Of a stretch of 64,000 bases of DNA, positions 8,877-17,359 are shown piece after piece; within the stretch, counting starts at the first letter, position 1, and each line of letters opens with the position of its first letter. The notes beneath the pieces were generated by a model. The model was not told the origin of the DNA. It made no database searches and saw only the letters and a list, made by a program, of their open reading frames with translations. Source of the stretch: Cupriavidus pauculus (GTDB lineage Bacteria; Pseudomonadota; Gammaproteobacteria; Burkholderiales; Burkholderiaceae); contig NZ_PJRP01000001.1 of assembly GCF_002858765.1 (NCBI RefSeq), forward strand, positions 1 to 64,000, in the 5' to 3' direction. The position numbers were made by a program, and so were the translations under genes.

Positions 8877-8952
8877 TGGTGGACCGAAGGAGGATCGAAC
8901 TCCCGACCTCTGCATTGCGAACGCAGCGCTCTCCCAGCTGAGCTATCGGCCC
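8877..8952 (-). tRNA. tRNA-Ala (anticodon CGC)
   Basis: Read on the minus strand, this 76-nt cloverleaf has acceptor GGGCCGA pairing with TCGGTCC and includes the G3-U70 wobble pair that identifies alanine tRNAs. The D-arm is GCTC/GAGC, and the anticodon stem CTGCG/TGCAG carries the loop TTCGCAA (anticodon CGC, reading GCG). The T-arm is GGGAG TTCGATC CTCCT. The CCA end is encoded. A hairpin terminator follows. Confidence 0.97.
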
Positions 8953-9022
8953 GTCGCGACTGATTGTAGCCGAATCCCGAGCGGCCTTTCAATCGCATCG
9001 ATCCAACACTTTGGCGCCTGTT

Positions 9023-10747
9023 TCAGGCCGCTGCCATGCCTGGATTGCCGTCCAGGCCGCGCACCGTGGGGACGTTAAGTGGGCGGGCGCTGACTTCCTT
9101 GCTGGCGCGCAGCCACTGGGCCATGACGTCCCAGATCGGGGCTCCGCCGGTCTGGCGGGCTTCTTCTGAAACCGGGGCCCAGCCGGCCACCTTGTAGGTC
9201 TTGGCGGCGTCCACCGCCTGGCCGGCCAGGCGCATGTCGGTGATGCGCTTGCCGATCGGCTGGTTGGGGTCGATCGTGTATTGCAGGCCGCCCACGCGCA
9301 CCATGTCGCCGCCCTGCTGGTAGTACGGGTCGGGGTTGAACAGGTTGTCGGCCACGTCTTCCAGGATCGTCTTGATCGTCTCGCCCGTCATCGGCGTCAC
9401 GGTGGTGTACGGGTACGTGATGGCGGTCTGGTCCATCAGGGCTTCCATCGTGATGTTCTCGCCCGGCAGCAGCGTGGTGCCCCAGCGGAAACCTGGCGAA
9501 AATGCGATCTGCGCGTCCTGCACGGCCATCAGGCCATCCAGGATCAACTGGTCAAAGGTGCCGTTAAAGTTGCCGCGCCGGTACAGCAGGCCGCGGTTCA
9601 CGGCCAGCACCTCGCCGAGCTGGCGCTCATAGGGCGCGCGCACCTTCTGGATCAGCGCGTTCATCTTGGGATCGGCCGGGAGGTAGTTGGCGAAGACCGG
9701 CAGCAGCTTGTAGCGGAAGTCCGCCACCTTGCCGTTGCGCACGTCGAAGTCCAGCACGCCCAGGAACTTGCCGTTCGATCCCGCGTTGGTCACCAGCGTG
9801 ACGCCGCCGGCGTTCTTCACCGGCACGGGGGCCGGCACGCCGTCGTGGGTGTGGCCGCCCAGGATGGCATCGAGCCCGCGCACGCGCGACGCCAGTTTCA
9901 GGTCGACATCCATGCCGTTGTGCGACAACAGCACCACCACCCGGGCGCCCTTGCCGCGCACTTCGTCGATCACCTGCTGCAGGTTCTCTTCCTGGATGCC
10001 AAAGGTCCAGTCCGGCACCAGGTAGCGCGGGTTGGCGATGGGTGTGTACGGAAACGCCTGGCCGATGATGGCCACCGGCACACCATTCATCTCGCGAACC
10101 ACGTAAGGATCGAAGACCGGGTCGCCGAAATCGTTGGTCTTCACGTTCTGGGCCAGGAACGACACCTTGCCCTTGAAGTCGTTGTCGACGATCTGCTTCA
10201 CGCGCTCCGCACCAAGCGTCATCTCCCAGTGTGGCGTCATCACGTCGACGCCAAGCTGCAGCGCGGCATCGACCATGTCCTGTCCCTTGGTCCACAGCGC
10301 GGTGGCTGACCCCTGCCAGGTGTCGCCGCCGTCCAGAAGCAGCGCGCCGGGCCGGCCGGCCTTCACGCGCTGGATCAGCGTCGACAGATGGGCAAACCCG
10401 CCCACCTTGCCGTAGCGGCGCGCCGCTACGGTGAAGTCCAGGTACGTGAACGCGTGCGCAGTGGCGCTGCCGGGCGCGATGCCGTACTGACGCAGGAAGG
10501 CGTCGCCCACCAGATGCGGCGGCTTGCCGGCCCACTCGGCCACGCCCAGGTTCACGTTCGGCTCGCGGAAATGCACGGGTCTGAGCTGCGCGTGGCAATC
10601 GGTGAAGTGCAACAGGTGGACATTGCCGAAACGCGGCACGTCATAGAGCCGCGCCGCGGCCTGCGCCGCCTGGACGTCGCCACCGGGAAATGTCATGCCT
10701 CCGGCACCGGCCACGGCCAGCACCTGCAGGAACTCGCGTCGGTTCAT
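9023..10747 (-). CDS. soxB: Thiosulfohydrolase SoxB
   Basis: A 574-residue periplasmic enzyme that hydrolyses sulfate from the sulfur chain carried on the SoxY cysteine. The N-terminus MNRREFLQVLAVAGAGG is a twin-arginine signal. The metallophosphoesterase/5'-nucleotidase fold is clear: HFTDCHAQL, LLLDGGDTWQGSAT, LSHNGMDVD and GGHTHDG supply the di-manganese ligands. The C-terminal 5'-nucleotidase domain follows from about residue 370. It is the last gene of the leftward sox operon, 33 bp after the thioredoxin gene. Length matches characterised SoxB proteins. Confidence 0.96.
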   Translation of the reverse strand: MNRREFLQVLAVAGAGGMTFPGGDVQAAQAAARLYDVPRFGNVHLLHFTDCHAQLRPVHFREPNVNLGVAEWAGKPPHLVGDAFLRQYGIAPGSATAHAFTYLDFTVAARRYGKVGGFAHLSTLIQRVKAGRPGALLLDGGDTWQGSATALWTKGQDMVDAALQLGVDVMTPHWEMTLGAERVKQIVDNDFKGKVSFLAQNVKTNDFGDPVFDPYVVREMNGVPVAIIGQAFPYTPIANPRYLVPDWTFGIQEENLQQVIDEVRGKGARVVVLLSHNGMDVDLKLASRVRGLDAILGGHTHDGVPAPVPVKNAGGVTLVTNAGSNGKFLGVLDFDVRNGKVADFRYKLLPVFANYLPADPKMNALIQKVRAPYERQLGEVLAVNRGLLYRRGNFNGTFDQLILDGLMAVQDAQIAFSPGFRWGTTLLPGENITMEALMDQTAITYPYTTVTPMTGETIKTILEDVADNLFNPDPYYQQGGDMVRVGGLQYTIDPNQPIGKRITDMRLAGQAVDAAKTYKVAGWAPVSEEARQTGGAPIWDVMAQWLRASKEVSARPLNVPTVRGLDGNPGMAAA

Positions 10748-10780
10748 GCTGTTATCCGTTTGATTCGCCGGCGCACCGGC

Positions 10781-11275
10781 TCAGGGCTTGCCGTAGCGTG
10801 CCAGCGCGGCCACGTCGTCGTCGATCATCTCGCCGACTTCCTTCTGCACCACGCGCCCCTTTCCATCGAGCACGTACAGCTCGGGCAGACCCTTGCGGGC
10901 GCCAAAAGCGCGGCGCAGCGCATCGGAATCCATCGCGGCCGGGAATGTGTAGCCGCGCTGCTTCAGGTACGCCACGGCGTCCTGTGGCTGCTTGTCGATG
11001 CTGACGGTCAGCACCTGCAGCTTCGTGCCGCGCGTCTTGTCGTAGAGCGCCTGCAGGCGCGGGTTCTGCAGCGCGCAGAACGGGCACCACGACGCCCAGA
11101 ATTCGATCACCACCGGCTTGCCCGCCCATTGCGAGGCGGGCACGGTGCGGCCGTCGAGCAGCTTTACATCGGGCAGGTGGATGGTGTCACCCACCTCGGC
11201 GGCATGGGCGAGCGAACCGGCCATGCCGAGCACGGCCACCAGCCACGCTATCGCCACGCGCCGTGCCCGCATCAC
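10781..11275 (-). CDS. soxW: Periplasmic thioredoxin-like protein (SoxW/TlpA type)
   Basis: A 164-residue exported protein with a cleavable signal peptide (about residues 1-25, ending AHA). Its thioredoxin/TlpA domain carries the active site EFWASWCPFCALQNP, a CPFC pair, and the cis-proline loop KGLPELYVLDGKG. In sox clusters such proteins keep the SoxY cysteine or SoxA/X cysteines reduced; that role is inferred from position between soxX (7-bp gap) and soxB. The symbol rests on context; it could equally be called a generic TlpA-family reductase. Confidence 0.85.
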   Translation of the reverse strand: MMRARRVAIAWLVAVLGMAGSLAHAAEVGDTIHLPDVKLLDGRTVPASQWAGKPVVIEFWASWCPFCALQNPRLQALYDKTRGTKLQVLTVSIDKQPQDAVAYLKQRGYTFPAAMDSDALRRAFGARKGLPELYVLDGKGRVVQKEVGEMIDDDVAALARYGKP

Positions 11276-11282
11276 GCCACCC

Positions 11283-11945
11283 TTACTGGTTGACCGGCGA
11301 GGCCGGGTCCAGCAGCAGGGCCATCACGTCGCGGATCTGCTGTTCCGTCAGGATGCCCTTGTGGCCAAAGCGCGGCATGTTCGAGCACGCGCTGTACGCG
11401 TTCGAGTCCCAGATCTTGCCCCACGTGTAGCGCACCACGTCCGGCGAATTGCCACGCAGCTTTCCGTAGTTGTAGAGCGACGGGCCGATATTGCCGAACG
11501 AGATCTCTGCCTTGGTCAGCTGGTGGCAGGCGTAGCAGTTGGCGCCGTTGGGCGCGCCCACCTGGTCGGAGAACTGCATGCCGCGGCCGTTCTGGGCGAT
11601 CTTCTCGCCTTCCTTCCAGTCGCCGATGAAGTTGTTGTCGGCCGGGTACTTCACCTGCTTCAGTTCGGCCGCCTCGACCTTCTTCGCCACGGCGGCAGGC
11701 ACGTGCAGGCGGTCCGGGTACTGGCTGCAGGTCTTCTGCGTGGCGTCCTGGTTGATCACGCCCTCGACCGTGGCCGGGCCCTTCGACGTGAACGACGATT
11801 CGATCATCTGGCGCACGTCGGCGTCGGAGACCTTTACCGCCTTGTCGGCTTTTTCGGCCTTGGGGCCCTTGGCGGCGGTCTGCGCGTGCGCGCCGGAGGC
11901 GGCCAGCACCAGCGCGGCCAGTGCCATCGTATGGAGTGTCTTCAT
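11283..11945 (-). CDS. soxX: Sulfur-oxidising cytochrome SoxX
   Basis: A 220-residue c-type cytochrome, the SoxX subunit of the SoxAX complex that joins sulfur substrates oxidatively to SoxY. The start is ATG 11943-11945, giving a signal peptide that ends ASGAHA. A single haem site CYACH and the distal ligand region SNMPRFGHKGILTEQQI (Met) are visible, with the conserved NIGPSLYNYGK. A Lys/Ala-rich stretch follows the signal peptide. It starts 17 bp after the soxA stop, in the same leftward operon. Confidence 0.94.
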   Translation of the reverse strand: MKTLHTMALAALVLAASGAHAQTAAKGPKAEKADKAVKVSDADVRQMIESSFTSKGPATVEGVINQDATQKTCSQYPDRLHVPAAVAKKVEAAELKQVKYPADNNFIGDWKEGEKIAQNGRGMQFSDQVGAPNGANCYACHQLTKAEISFGNIGPSLYNYGKLRGNSPDVVRYTWGKIWDSNAYSACSNMPRFGHKGILTEQQIRDVMALLLDPASPVNQ

Positions 11946-11962
11946 GTTGTTCTGCTCCGTGC

Positions 11963-12817
11963 TCAGCGCTTCATGTTCGGGCCGTCGTACGTGCCACCGT
12001 TGGCGTTCTTCGCCAGGAACATCGTCAGGGCGGTGATTACGTCGGAGCCGTAGGCCGGTTCGGGGAATCTCTGCTGGCGCAGGCAGTCGTACAGGCGGTG
12101 CTGCATGGTGCGGACTTCGCCCTGCGACACGCGGTAGGCCGGCCACGTGGTGTACGCGGCCTGGGCGCCCTTCTGGGTCATCAGGTTCGGCAGGTCCTGC
12201 AGGCGGATGCGCTGGCCGTCCACGGCGTGGCAGGTGGCGCAGGCAAAGTCATACGCGCCGCCACGGTAGAAGAACATCTTCTGGCCCAGGGCGTAGACGC
12301 GCTTTTCCTCGGGATGCGTCAGCTGGACGTTCATCTTCACGCCGCGCGATTCGCCGGTCAGGAAGGCGGCCAGGCGCTCGATGTCCGAAGGCTTGCCCTG
12401 CGACGCGAACGGGTTCTTCGTGGCCTCTTCCTGCGTCAGGCCCTGCAGCGTCACGCGGCAATACGCCAGGCGCTGCTCCAGGTCCATCACCTTGTTGGCG
12501 TCCTTGAAGTAGCGCGGCAGCTCGGCGTAGGCACCCTTGGTCACGCCTGGGCCCTTGCCCAGATCGCATTGTTCCAGCGATGCATTCTTCGGGCCGGCGG
12601 GCTTCTTCCACAGTTCCTCGCCGGCGGCTTCCCACAGTTCGGCGGGATTGCCTTCGGCCAACATCTGGCGGTACTTGGCGATTTCCTCGGCGGTGTTGTC
12701 CTGCGCCAGCGCAGGGCCGGACAGCGTGGCGGTGACGGCGGCAGCCACGGCGCCCAGCGCCACCAGCGCGGGGGCCACGGTGCGGCGCAGACGGCGAATG
12801 TTGCGCACGGTAACCAT
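11963..12817 (-). CDS. soxA: L-cysteine S-thiosulfotransferase subunit SoxA (monohaem form)
   Basis: A 284-residue exported cytochrome, started at ATG 12815-12817 behind GGAGAATCCCCC. The signal peptide ends GPALAQ. Only one CxxCH haem site is present (CATCH, C-terminal half); the N-terminal domain keeps isolated cysteines (LEQCDLG, AYCRVTL) but no CxxCH. This matches the monohaem SoxA class rather than the dihaem class. The catalytic cysteine ligand lies in LYDCLRQQRFPEP. With SoxX it forms the enzyme that makes the first bond between thiosulfate and SoxY. Confidence 0.94.
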   Translation of the reverse strand: MVTVRNIRRLRRTVAPALVALGAVAAAVTATLSGPALAQDNTAEEIAKYRQMLAEGNPAELWEAAGEELWKKPAGPKNASLEQCDLGKGPGVTKGAYAELPRYFKDANKVMDLEQRLAYCRVTLQGLTQEEATKNPFASQGKPSDIERLAAFLTGESRGVKMNVQLTHPEEKRVYALGQKMFFYRGGAYDFACATCHAVDGQRIRLQDLPNLMTQKGAQAAYTTWPAYRVSQGEVRTMQHRLYDCLRQQRFPEPAYGSDVITALTMFLAKNANGGTYDGPNMKR

Positions 12818-12955
12818 TGGGGGATTCTCCTCGCCATCGCGCCGCATGGCTGGCGGACGGACGGCCTTCTTGTGCGGGTCCGGCGGCTCGTTGCCGGACG
12901 GCTTGTCAGTGAACCTGGGCGATTCGCCGCGATCTGCGCCGCGCCGCCCGGTCCA

Positions 12956-13423
12956 TCACGGCTTGATGTAGGCGTAGCCCTCGTCGAACTGCAGGCGCGC
13001 GATTTCCACCACGCCCGCCGGCACCACCTTGGCGTCCATCAGCAGGCTTTGCTCGGAAATCCGCCGCGCGGTCAGCGTGTTGCGGCAGGCGCGGAATTCC
13101 ACGCCCGACGACGTCAGCGCCGCCACCGCGGCCTCGAACGTGTTGCCACGCGCATCCTTGGCGCCTTCCACCAGGAAATCCACGCCATAGCCGAACGCCA
13201 CGACCACGATCTTGGTGTCGGGGGCGCCGTTCAGGTGGTTGCGCAGGTTGGACATGGCCCGCACGGCCTGGTCGATGCCGTCCGACAACTGGTACACCAC
13301 CTTGACGCGGCCCTTGCCCGACGCCGCGGACGTGGGTGCCTGGGCTGGCTGGGCCGCCGCCGCCTTGGCGGACAACCCGATGGCGGCCAGGGCCGCCGTG
13401 GCACGAATGAATGCTCGACGCAT
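12956..13423 (-). CDS. DsrE-like (COG1416 type) periplasmic protein in the sox operon
   Basis: A 155-residue protein with a signal peptide (about residues 1-25, AKAAAAQ) and a DsrE/F-like Rossmann-type domain: KVVYQLSDG, then VVVAFGYGVDFLVEG and VEFRACRNTLTARRIS, with one conserved cysteine in the last motif. DsrE relatives relay sulfur on a cysteine. Here it sits between soxZ (29-bp gap) and soxA, so a role in periplasmic sulfur transfer or oxidation control is inferred. I know no established symbol for it. Confidence 0.85.
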   Translation of the reverse strand: MRRAFIRATAALAAIGLSAKAAAAQPAQAPTSAASGKGRVKVVYQLSDGIDQAVRAMSNLRNHLNGAPDTKIVVVAFGYGVDFLVEGAKDARGNTFEAAVAALTSSGVEFRACRNTLTARRISEQSLLMDAKVVPAGVVEIARLQFDEGYAYIKP

Positions 13424-13452
13424 GCTGCTTCTCCTTCGCCCGTATCAGGCCG

Positions 13453-13764
13453 TCAGGCGATGGTGGCTTCGTCGGTACGCTTGTCGCCGCGGTTGTCGAC
13501 CCAGGTCACGGTGACCTTGTCGCCCTTGGCGCCGCCCTTGAACTTGAAGTTCAGGAACGGGTCCTTCGACACGGCCGCGCCGAACTGGGCGTGGAACACG
13601 TCCTTGCCCTTGTACGAAGCCACCACGGTCTGGATATGCCAGGCCGGAATGGTCTTGCCGGCCGAATCCTTGCGCTGGCCGGTTTCCATGTCGTGCTTCA
13701 TCAGAATCTTGACGTCAACGACGCCGCCGTTTTCGGTGGCGCGAACGCGCATCGGGTCTGCCAT
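13453..13764 (-). CDS. soxZ: Sulfur-carrier partner SoxZ
   Basis: A 103-residue protein that forms the SoxYZ carrier on which thiosulfate is processed. It has the SoxZ fold signature: MRVRATENGGVVDVKILMKHDMETG, HIQTVVASYKGK, the central FHAQFGAAVSKDPFLNFKFK and a terminal VTWVDNRGDKRTDEATI. It lacks a signal peptide, as is normal because it is co-exported with SoxY. It lies 65 bp after soxY. Confidence 0.95.
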   Translation of the reverse strand: MADPMRVRATENGGVVDVKILMKHDMETGQRKDSAGKTIPAWHIQTVVASYKGKDVFHAQFGAAVSKDPFLNFKFKGGAKGDKVTVTWVDNRGDKRTDEATIA

Positions 13765-13829
13765 GTGCTTCTCCTGTCAGCAGTTATCTGGAAATCTGGT
13801 CTCGAACGGTGCAAACGGTCCGGTGGCGC

Positions 13830-14285
13830 TCAGCCGCCGCAACCGCCCAGCGTGACCTTGATTTCCTTCGATGCCACGTACCACTTGCCGCCGGCCTTGA
13901 CCGCGGCGTGCACCACCGACGTCTGGCCCATCTTCACGCGCGTGGTCACGAACGGCTCGGTGCCGGCCGGAATCGTGAAATCGGCCGCCAGCGTGTTCGG
14001 GTTTTTTTCCACCAGGATCGCAATCTGCTCGGTGTCCGGGATGTTGCTGGCCACCGTCACCGGCACCACGGCGCCGTTCTCGGCGATATCCGGCGCGGTG
14101 AAGGTAATGGCGCTGCTCTTCTCTGGGCCGCTGCCACCCAGGGCCTTGATCACGTCAGCCACGCTCTTGCCGTCAAAGGCAGTCTGGTTCCATTCCGCAG
14201 CCTGTGCCTCGCTGATCAGGCCGGTGGCGGCCATCAGCGACAGTACGGCGGTCATGCGCAGTACATCTCGTCGTTTTGCGTTCAT
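13830..14285 (-). CDS. soxY: Sulfur-carrier protein SoxY
   Basis: A 151-residue periplasmic carrier. The start at ATG 14283-14285 gives a twin-arginine signal peptide (AKRRDVLRMTAV). The mature protein is an immunoglobulin-like SoxY domain with PFVTTRVKMGQTS and ends in the swinging-arm motif GGCGG, whose cysteine carries the sulfur intermediates. It is the second gene of the leftward operon, 142 bp after the cytochrome gene. Confidence 0.96.
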   Translation of the reverse strand: MNAKRRDVLRMTAVLSLMAATGLISEAQAAEWNQTAFDGKSVADVIKALGGSGPEKSSAITFTAPDIAENGAVVPVTVASNIPDTEQIAILVEKNPNTLAADFTIPAGTEPFVTTRVKMGQTSVVHAAVKAGGKWYVASKEIKVTLGGCGG

Positions 14286-14427
14286 CTTGCTGTGTTCCCG
14301 TACTACCCGGTTTCCTGTCGACCCCAGCCGTGCCAGTGCGTCGCCGGCCCATGCATGCATTATGCGAATACGTTAAACGAGGCGGGCCGCCGGCACTGCC
14401 AGCCGCCCGCCCAGGCGATAGCCTGGA

Positions 14428-14757
14428 TTACTTGGCCGGTGCGCCGGCCAGAACCCACTCCACCACGGTCTTGATATCGGCGTCGCTGACGGCGGCGTTG
14501 GCCGGCATCGGCACCGGGCCCCAGACGCCCGAACCGCCGTTCTTCACCTTGGCCGACAACTTGGTCAGGGCGTCCTTGTCGCCCTTGTACTTGGCGGCCA
14601 CGTCCTTGAAGGCCGGGCCAACCAGCTTCTTATCTACCTGGTGGCAGCCCATGCAGGCGTTCTTGTTGGCGATGGCCTGGGCCTTGGCGGCGTCGACGGC
14701 GGCGTGCGCGGACGCGGCTGCGGCCAGCAGCGCGGCGGCGATGACAAACTGCTTCAT
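14428..14757 (-). CDS. Class I cytochrome c (c551/c8 type)
   Basis: A 109-residue periplasmic monohaem cytochrome. A signal peptide (residues 1-19, ASAHA) precedes one haem site ACMGCHQVD, and GVWGPVPMPAN holds the distal methionine, as in Pseudomonas c551. It is the first gene of the leftward sox unit and is a plausible electron acceptor for SoxAX on the way to a terminal oxidase; that role is inferred from position. It is not SoxD, which is larger. Confidence 0.9.
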   Translation of the reverse strand: MKQFVIAAALLAAAASAHAAVDAAKAQAIANKNACMGCHQVDKKLVGPAFKDVAAKYKGDKDALTKLSAKVKNGGSGVWGPVPMPANAAVSDADIKTVVEWVLAGAPAK

Positions 14758-14937
14758 GTGTTGTGCTCCAAACTGTATGAGAGCCGTGGGGACGGCAAAT
14801 GCCCGCGCTCGGATTGCTCCACGGCGCGGCGCGCGCTGGCCGCCGTTGGGGCGGGCTTCTCAGGAGCGCCCTGCGGTGATCGTTGAGGGCTCCCGGGCAT
14901 ATGCGGCCAGTCCGCTATTTTGCCTGAAGTCAAGGCA

Positions 14938-14945
14938 CGTATACG
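14938..14945. promoter_or_regulatory. CGTATACG palindrome upstream of the sox operon
   Basis: This full copy of the palindrome clustered at 6708-6927 lies 181 bp upstream of the first sox-operon start codon, in the 286-bp gap before the EamA gene. It may be an operator shared with the LysE/CPBP region. Confidence 0.4.
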
Positions 14946-15043
14946 GATGCGACAGTGATAACCATATGCCCAAAACAGGTGGGAATTGTCGCCTTATTGC
15001 GGGTTAACCCTTGAATTGACTGGCGTTGGATCCACAGGTGCCG

Positions 15044-15937
15044 CTATCGGCGTGCCAGTGCCCTGCCCGCCCAGAGCCGGCTGCCGAACACGTTCAGCAG
15101 CAGCCCGGCCATGACCACCGTGGCGCCGGCCCATTGCGCGGCCGCTAGGTCTTCGCCCAGCAGCAGATGGGCCGACAGCAGCCCCACCACCGGTACCAGC
15201 AGCGTCAGCGGCGCCACCTTGCTGGCCGGGTAGCGCGTCAGCAGGCGGCCCCACATCGTGTAGCCGAAGATCGTGGCGGCAAAGGCCAGGTAGGCGACCG
15301 CGAACACGGCGTTGCCCGAGACATGCGTCAGCGCGTCGGCGATGCGCGCCGGCCCCTCGAACCAGAGCGACAGCAGCGCAAACGGCACGATGGGGATCAG
15401 CGCGCCCCATACCACCAGGCCCAGCAGGTCGACGGGGCCGATCTTCTTGCTGACGATATTGCCCGTGGCCCAGCACAGCGCCGCGCACAGCGTCAGCAGG
15501 AAGCCCACCGCCGTCATGCCACCGGGGCCGTGCGCCGCGGCGCTGCCGATCAGTGCCAGGCCGCCGGCGGCAATCGCCATGCCGGCCAGGTTGTGCCAGC
15601 GCACCGGTTCACCCAGCCACAGGGCGGCGATGGCCACCGTGAAGAACACCTGGGACTGCAGCACCAGCGATGCCAGCCCGGCCGGCATGCCCACGGCCAT
15701 CGCATAGAACAGGAACGCGAACTGGCCCAGGCTGATCGACGCGCCATAGGCCATCAGCATGCGCAGCGGAATGCGTGGGCGCGGGATGAAGAAGATCGCC
15801 GGGAACACCACCAGGCTGAAGCGCAGCGTACCCAGCAGCATGGGGGGCACGCCGGACAGGCCTACCTTGATGACGACAAAATTGACACCCCAGACCACGA
15901 TGATGGCGAGGGCGAGCAGACGGTCTTTGGCTTGCAT
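15044..15937 (-). CDS. EamA-family exporter (drug/metabolite transporter)
   Basis: A 297-residue protein with ten hydrophobic segments arranged as two EamA repeats. The first begins ALAIIVVWGVNFVVIKVGL and the second TLCAALCWATGNIVSKKIG, both characteristic of the 10-TM DMT group (YedA/RhtA-like). The start at ATG 15935-15937 removes an unlikely 21-residue extension. It is transcribed leftward towards the sox operon but separated from it by 286 bp, so it is probably not part of it. The substrate is unknown; amino acids or metabolites are usual. Confidence 0.88.
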   Translation of the reverse strand: MQAKDRLLALAIIVVWGVNFVVIKVGLSGVPPMLLGTLRFSLVVFPAIFFIPRPRIPLRMLMAYGASISLGQFAFLFYAMAVGMPAGLASLVLQSQVFFTVAIAALWLGEPVRWHNLAGMAIAAGGLALIGSAAAHGPGGMTAVGFLLTLCAALCWATGNIVSKKIGPVDLLGLVVWGALIPIVPFALLSLWFEGPARIADALTHVSGNAVFAVAYLAFAATIFGYTMWGRLLTRYPASKVAPLTLLVPVVGLLSAHLLLGEDLAAAQWAGATVVMAGLLLNVFGSRLWAGRALARR

Positions 15938-16086
15938 GATCGTTGAGAGAGAGCCGCGTCCTGGTTGTGGCCAGACAAAGGGGGCATGGACGTTCGGCAC
16001 GGCTAGGGTAGCAGCCCTCGGCGCGCGCGCATTGCACGATCCTGCGGTTTTGTTTGTGGTTTAAACACCACTGCGCCGCACCGCCA

Positions 16087-17355
16087 CTACGCCAGCATGT
16101 CGGCCCAGATGCTGCCGGCCCAGGCCAGCCCGTACTGGCCTTCCAGGGCGCTCGGTCCTGTGGACAGGCCGCCAGACCCCGGCACCGTCAGCATCGTCCG
16201 CTCGGCGGGATCGTAGCGATGGACGCTGGCGATGTGGATGGCCTCCGTCGACGACGTGAAGCTGTAGCAGGTATTGGTATAGAGCGGCACCGGGTCGGGC
16301 GCCCGCCCGGCCAGCAACTGCAGGATGGCGGCGGCGGCCACCTTGCCGTGCTGGTTGGCCATGGTGCCGGACTTAGGCATCAGCGGCGCAATCTGGACGG
16401 CGTCGCCCAGCACATGGACGTCCGGCGACACCCGTGACGCCATCGTCAGAAAGTCCACCTCGCACCAGCGGCCATTGGCGGTGGCCAGTCCGGCCGCCAC
16501 CGCGATGGCGCCGGCCCGCTGCGGCGGCAGCAGGTTCAGCACGTCCACGCGCTCGTCGTCCTGCACGTCGAAGCGGATCGTCCGGGTGGCCGGGTCGGCG
16601 CCCACCGTCTCGTGCTGGGGCCGGTACTCGATCATGCCCGGGTAGCGCGTCTGCCAGACCTGGCGGAACAGCGCACCCTTCGACGTGATGTCGGGATTGG
16701 CATCGAACACCAGCACCTTGCTGCGCGGCTTGTGCTGCTTCAGGTAGTCCGCCACCAGGCAGGCGCGCTCGTACGGGCCCGGCGGGCAGCGGTACGGCGC
16801 CAGCGGAATGGTGATGGCGAAGGTGCCGCCGTCGCGCATGGCGGCCAGTTGCCGGTGCAGGATATCGGTCTGCGGGCCGGCCTTCCAGGCATGGACGATC
16901 TGCTCGCCACCGGGCGCCGCCAGTCCGTCGATGGCGCCGGTCTGCATTTCCACGCCCGGCGACAGCACCAGCCGGTCGTAGGGCAGCGTCGCGCCACCGG
17001 CCAGCCGCACGGTGCGCTTGCCGAGGTCGATGGCCGTGGCCATGTCACGCACATGCTTCACGCCGTGGCGCCTGACCAGGGTGTCGTAGGGTACGGTGAT
17101 GTCGGCCATCTGGCGGTAGCCGGCCACCACCAGGTTCGAGAGCGGGCACGACACGAACGCGGCGTCGGGTTCCACCAGGGTCACGTCCACCGCGCCGTGG
17201 CTCCAGGTACGCAGGTAGCGCGCGGCGGTGGCGCCGCCGTAGCCGCCACCGATGACCACCACCTTCGCCGGTGCGGCGGCGCGTGCCTGGCGCGCGGTGA
17301 GCCCGCCCAGTGCCGTGGCGGCCAGCGCCGCCTTCAGTACGGATCGTCGGTGCAT
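16087..17355 (-). CDS. fccB: Flavocytochrome c sulfide dehydrogenase, flavoprotein subunit
   Basis: A 422-residue periplasmic FAD protein that oxidises sulfide to sulfur/polysulfide. The N-terminus (MHRRSVLKAALAATALGG) is a twin-arginine signal. The FAD site is VVVIGGGYGGATAA, and the two redox cysteines expected in the family are visible in FVSCPLSN and YRCPPGPYERAC. The C-terminal FCSD domain carries TNTCYSF. The gene starts 4 bp after the stop of its cytochrome partner, so the two are translationally coupled. Confidence 0.94.
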   Translation of the reverse strand: MHRRSVLKAALAATALGGLTARQARAAAPAKVVVIGGGYGGATAARYLRTWSHGAVDVTLVEPDAAFVSCPLSNLVVAGYRQMADITVPYDTLVRRHGVKHVRDMATAIDLGKRTVRLAGGATLPYDRLVLSPGVEMQTGAIDGLAAPGGEQIVHAWKAGPQTDILHRQLAAMRDGGTFAITIPLAPYRCPPGPYERACLVADYLKQHKPRSKVLVFDANPDITSKGALFRQVWQTRYPGMIEYRPQHETVGADPATRTIRFDVQDDERVDVLNLLPPQRAGAIAVAAGLATANGRWCEVDFLTMASRVSPDVHVLGDAVQIAPLMPKSGTMANQHGKVAAAAILQLLAGRAPDPVPLYTNTCYSFTSSTEAIHIASVHRYDPAERTMLTVPGSGGLSTGPSALEGQYGLAWAGSIWADMLA

Positions 17356-17359
17356 CGGT

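Noticed and set aside
11921-13855. Open frame of 644 codons on the plus strand
   Set aside because: It is antisense to soxA, the DsrE-like gene and soxZ, which have clear haem and carrier motifs on the minus strand.
14428-14757. SoxD
   Set aside because: The cytochrome has a single haem and about 109 residues, whereas SoxD is much larger and paired with SoxC, which is absent here.
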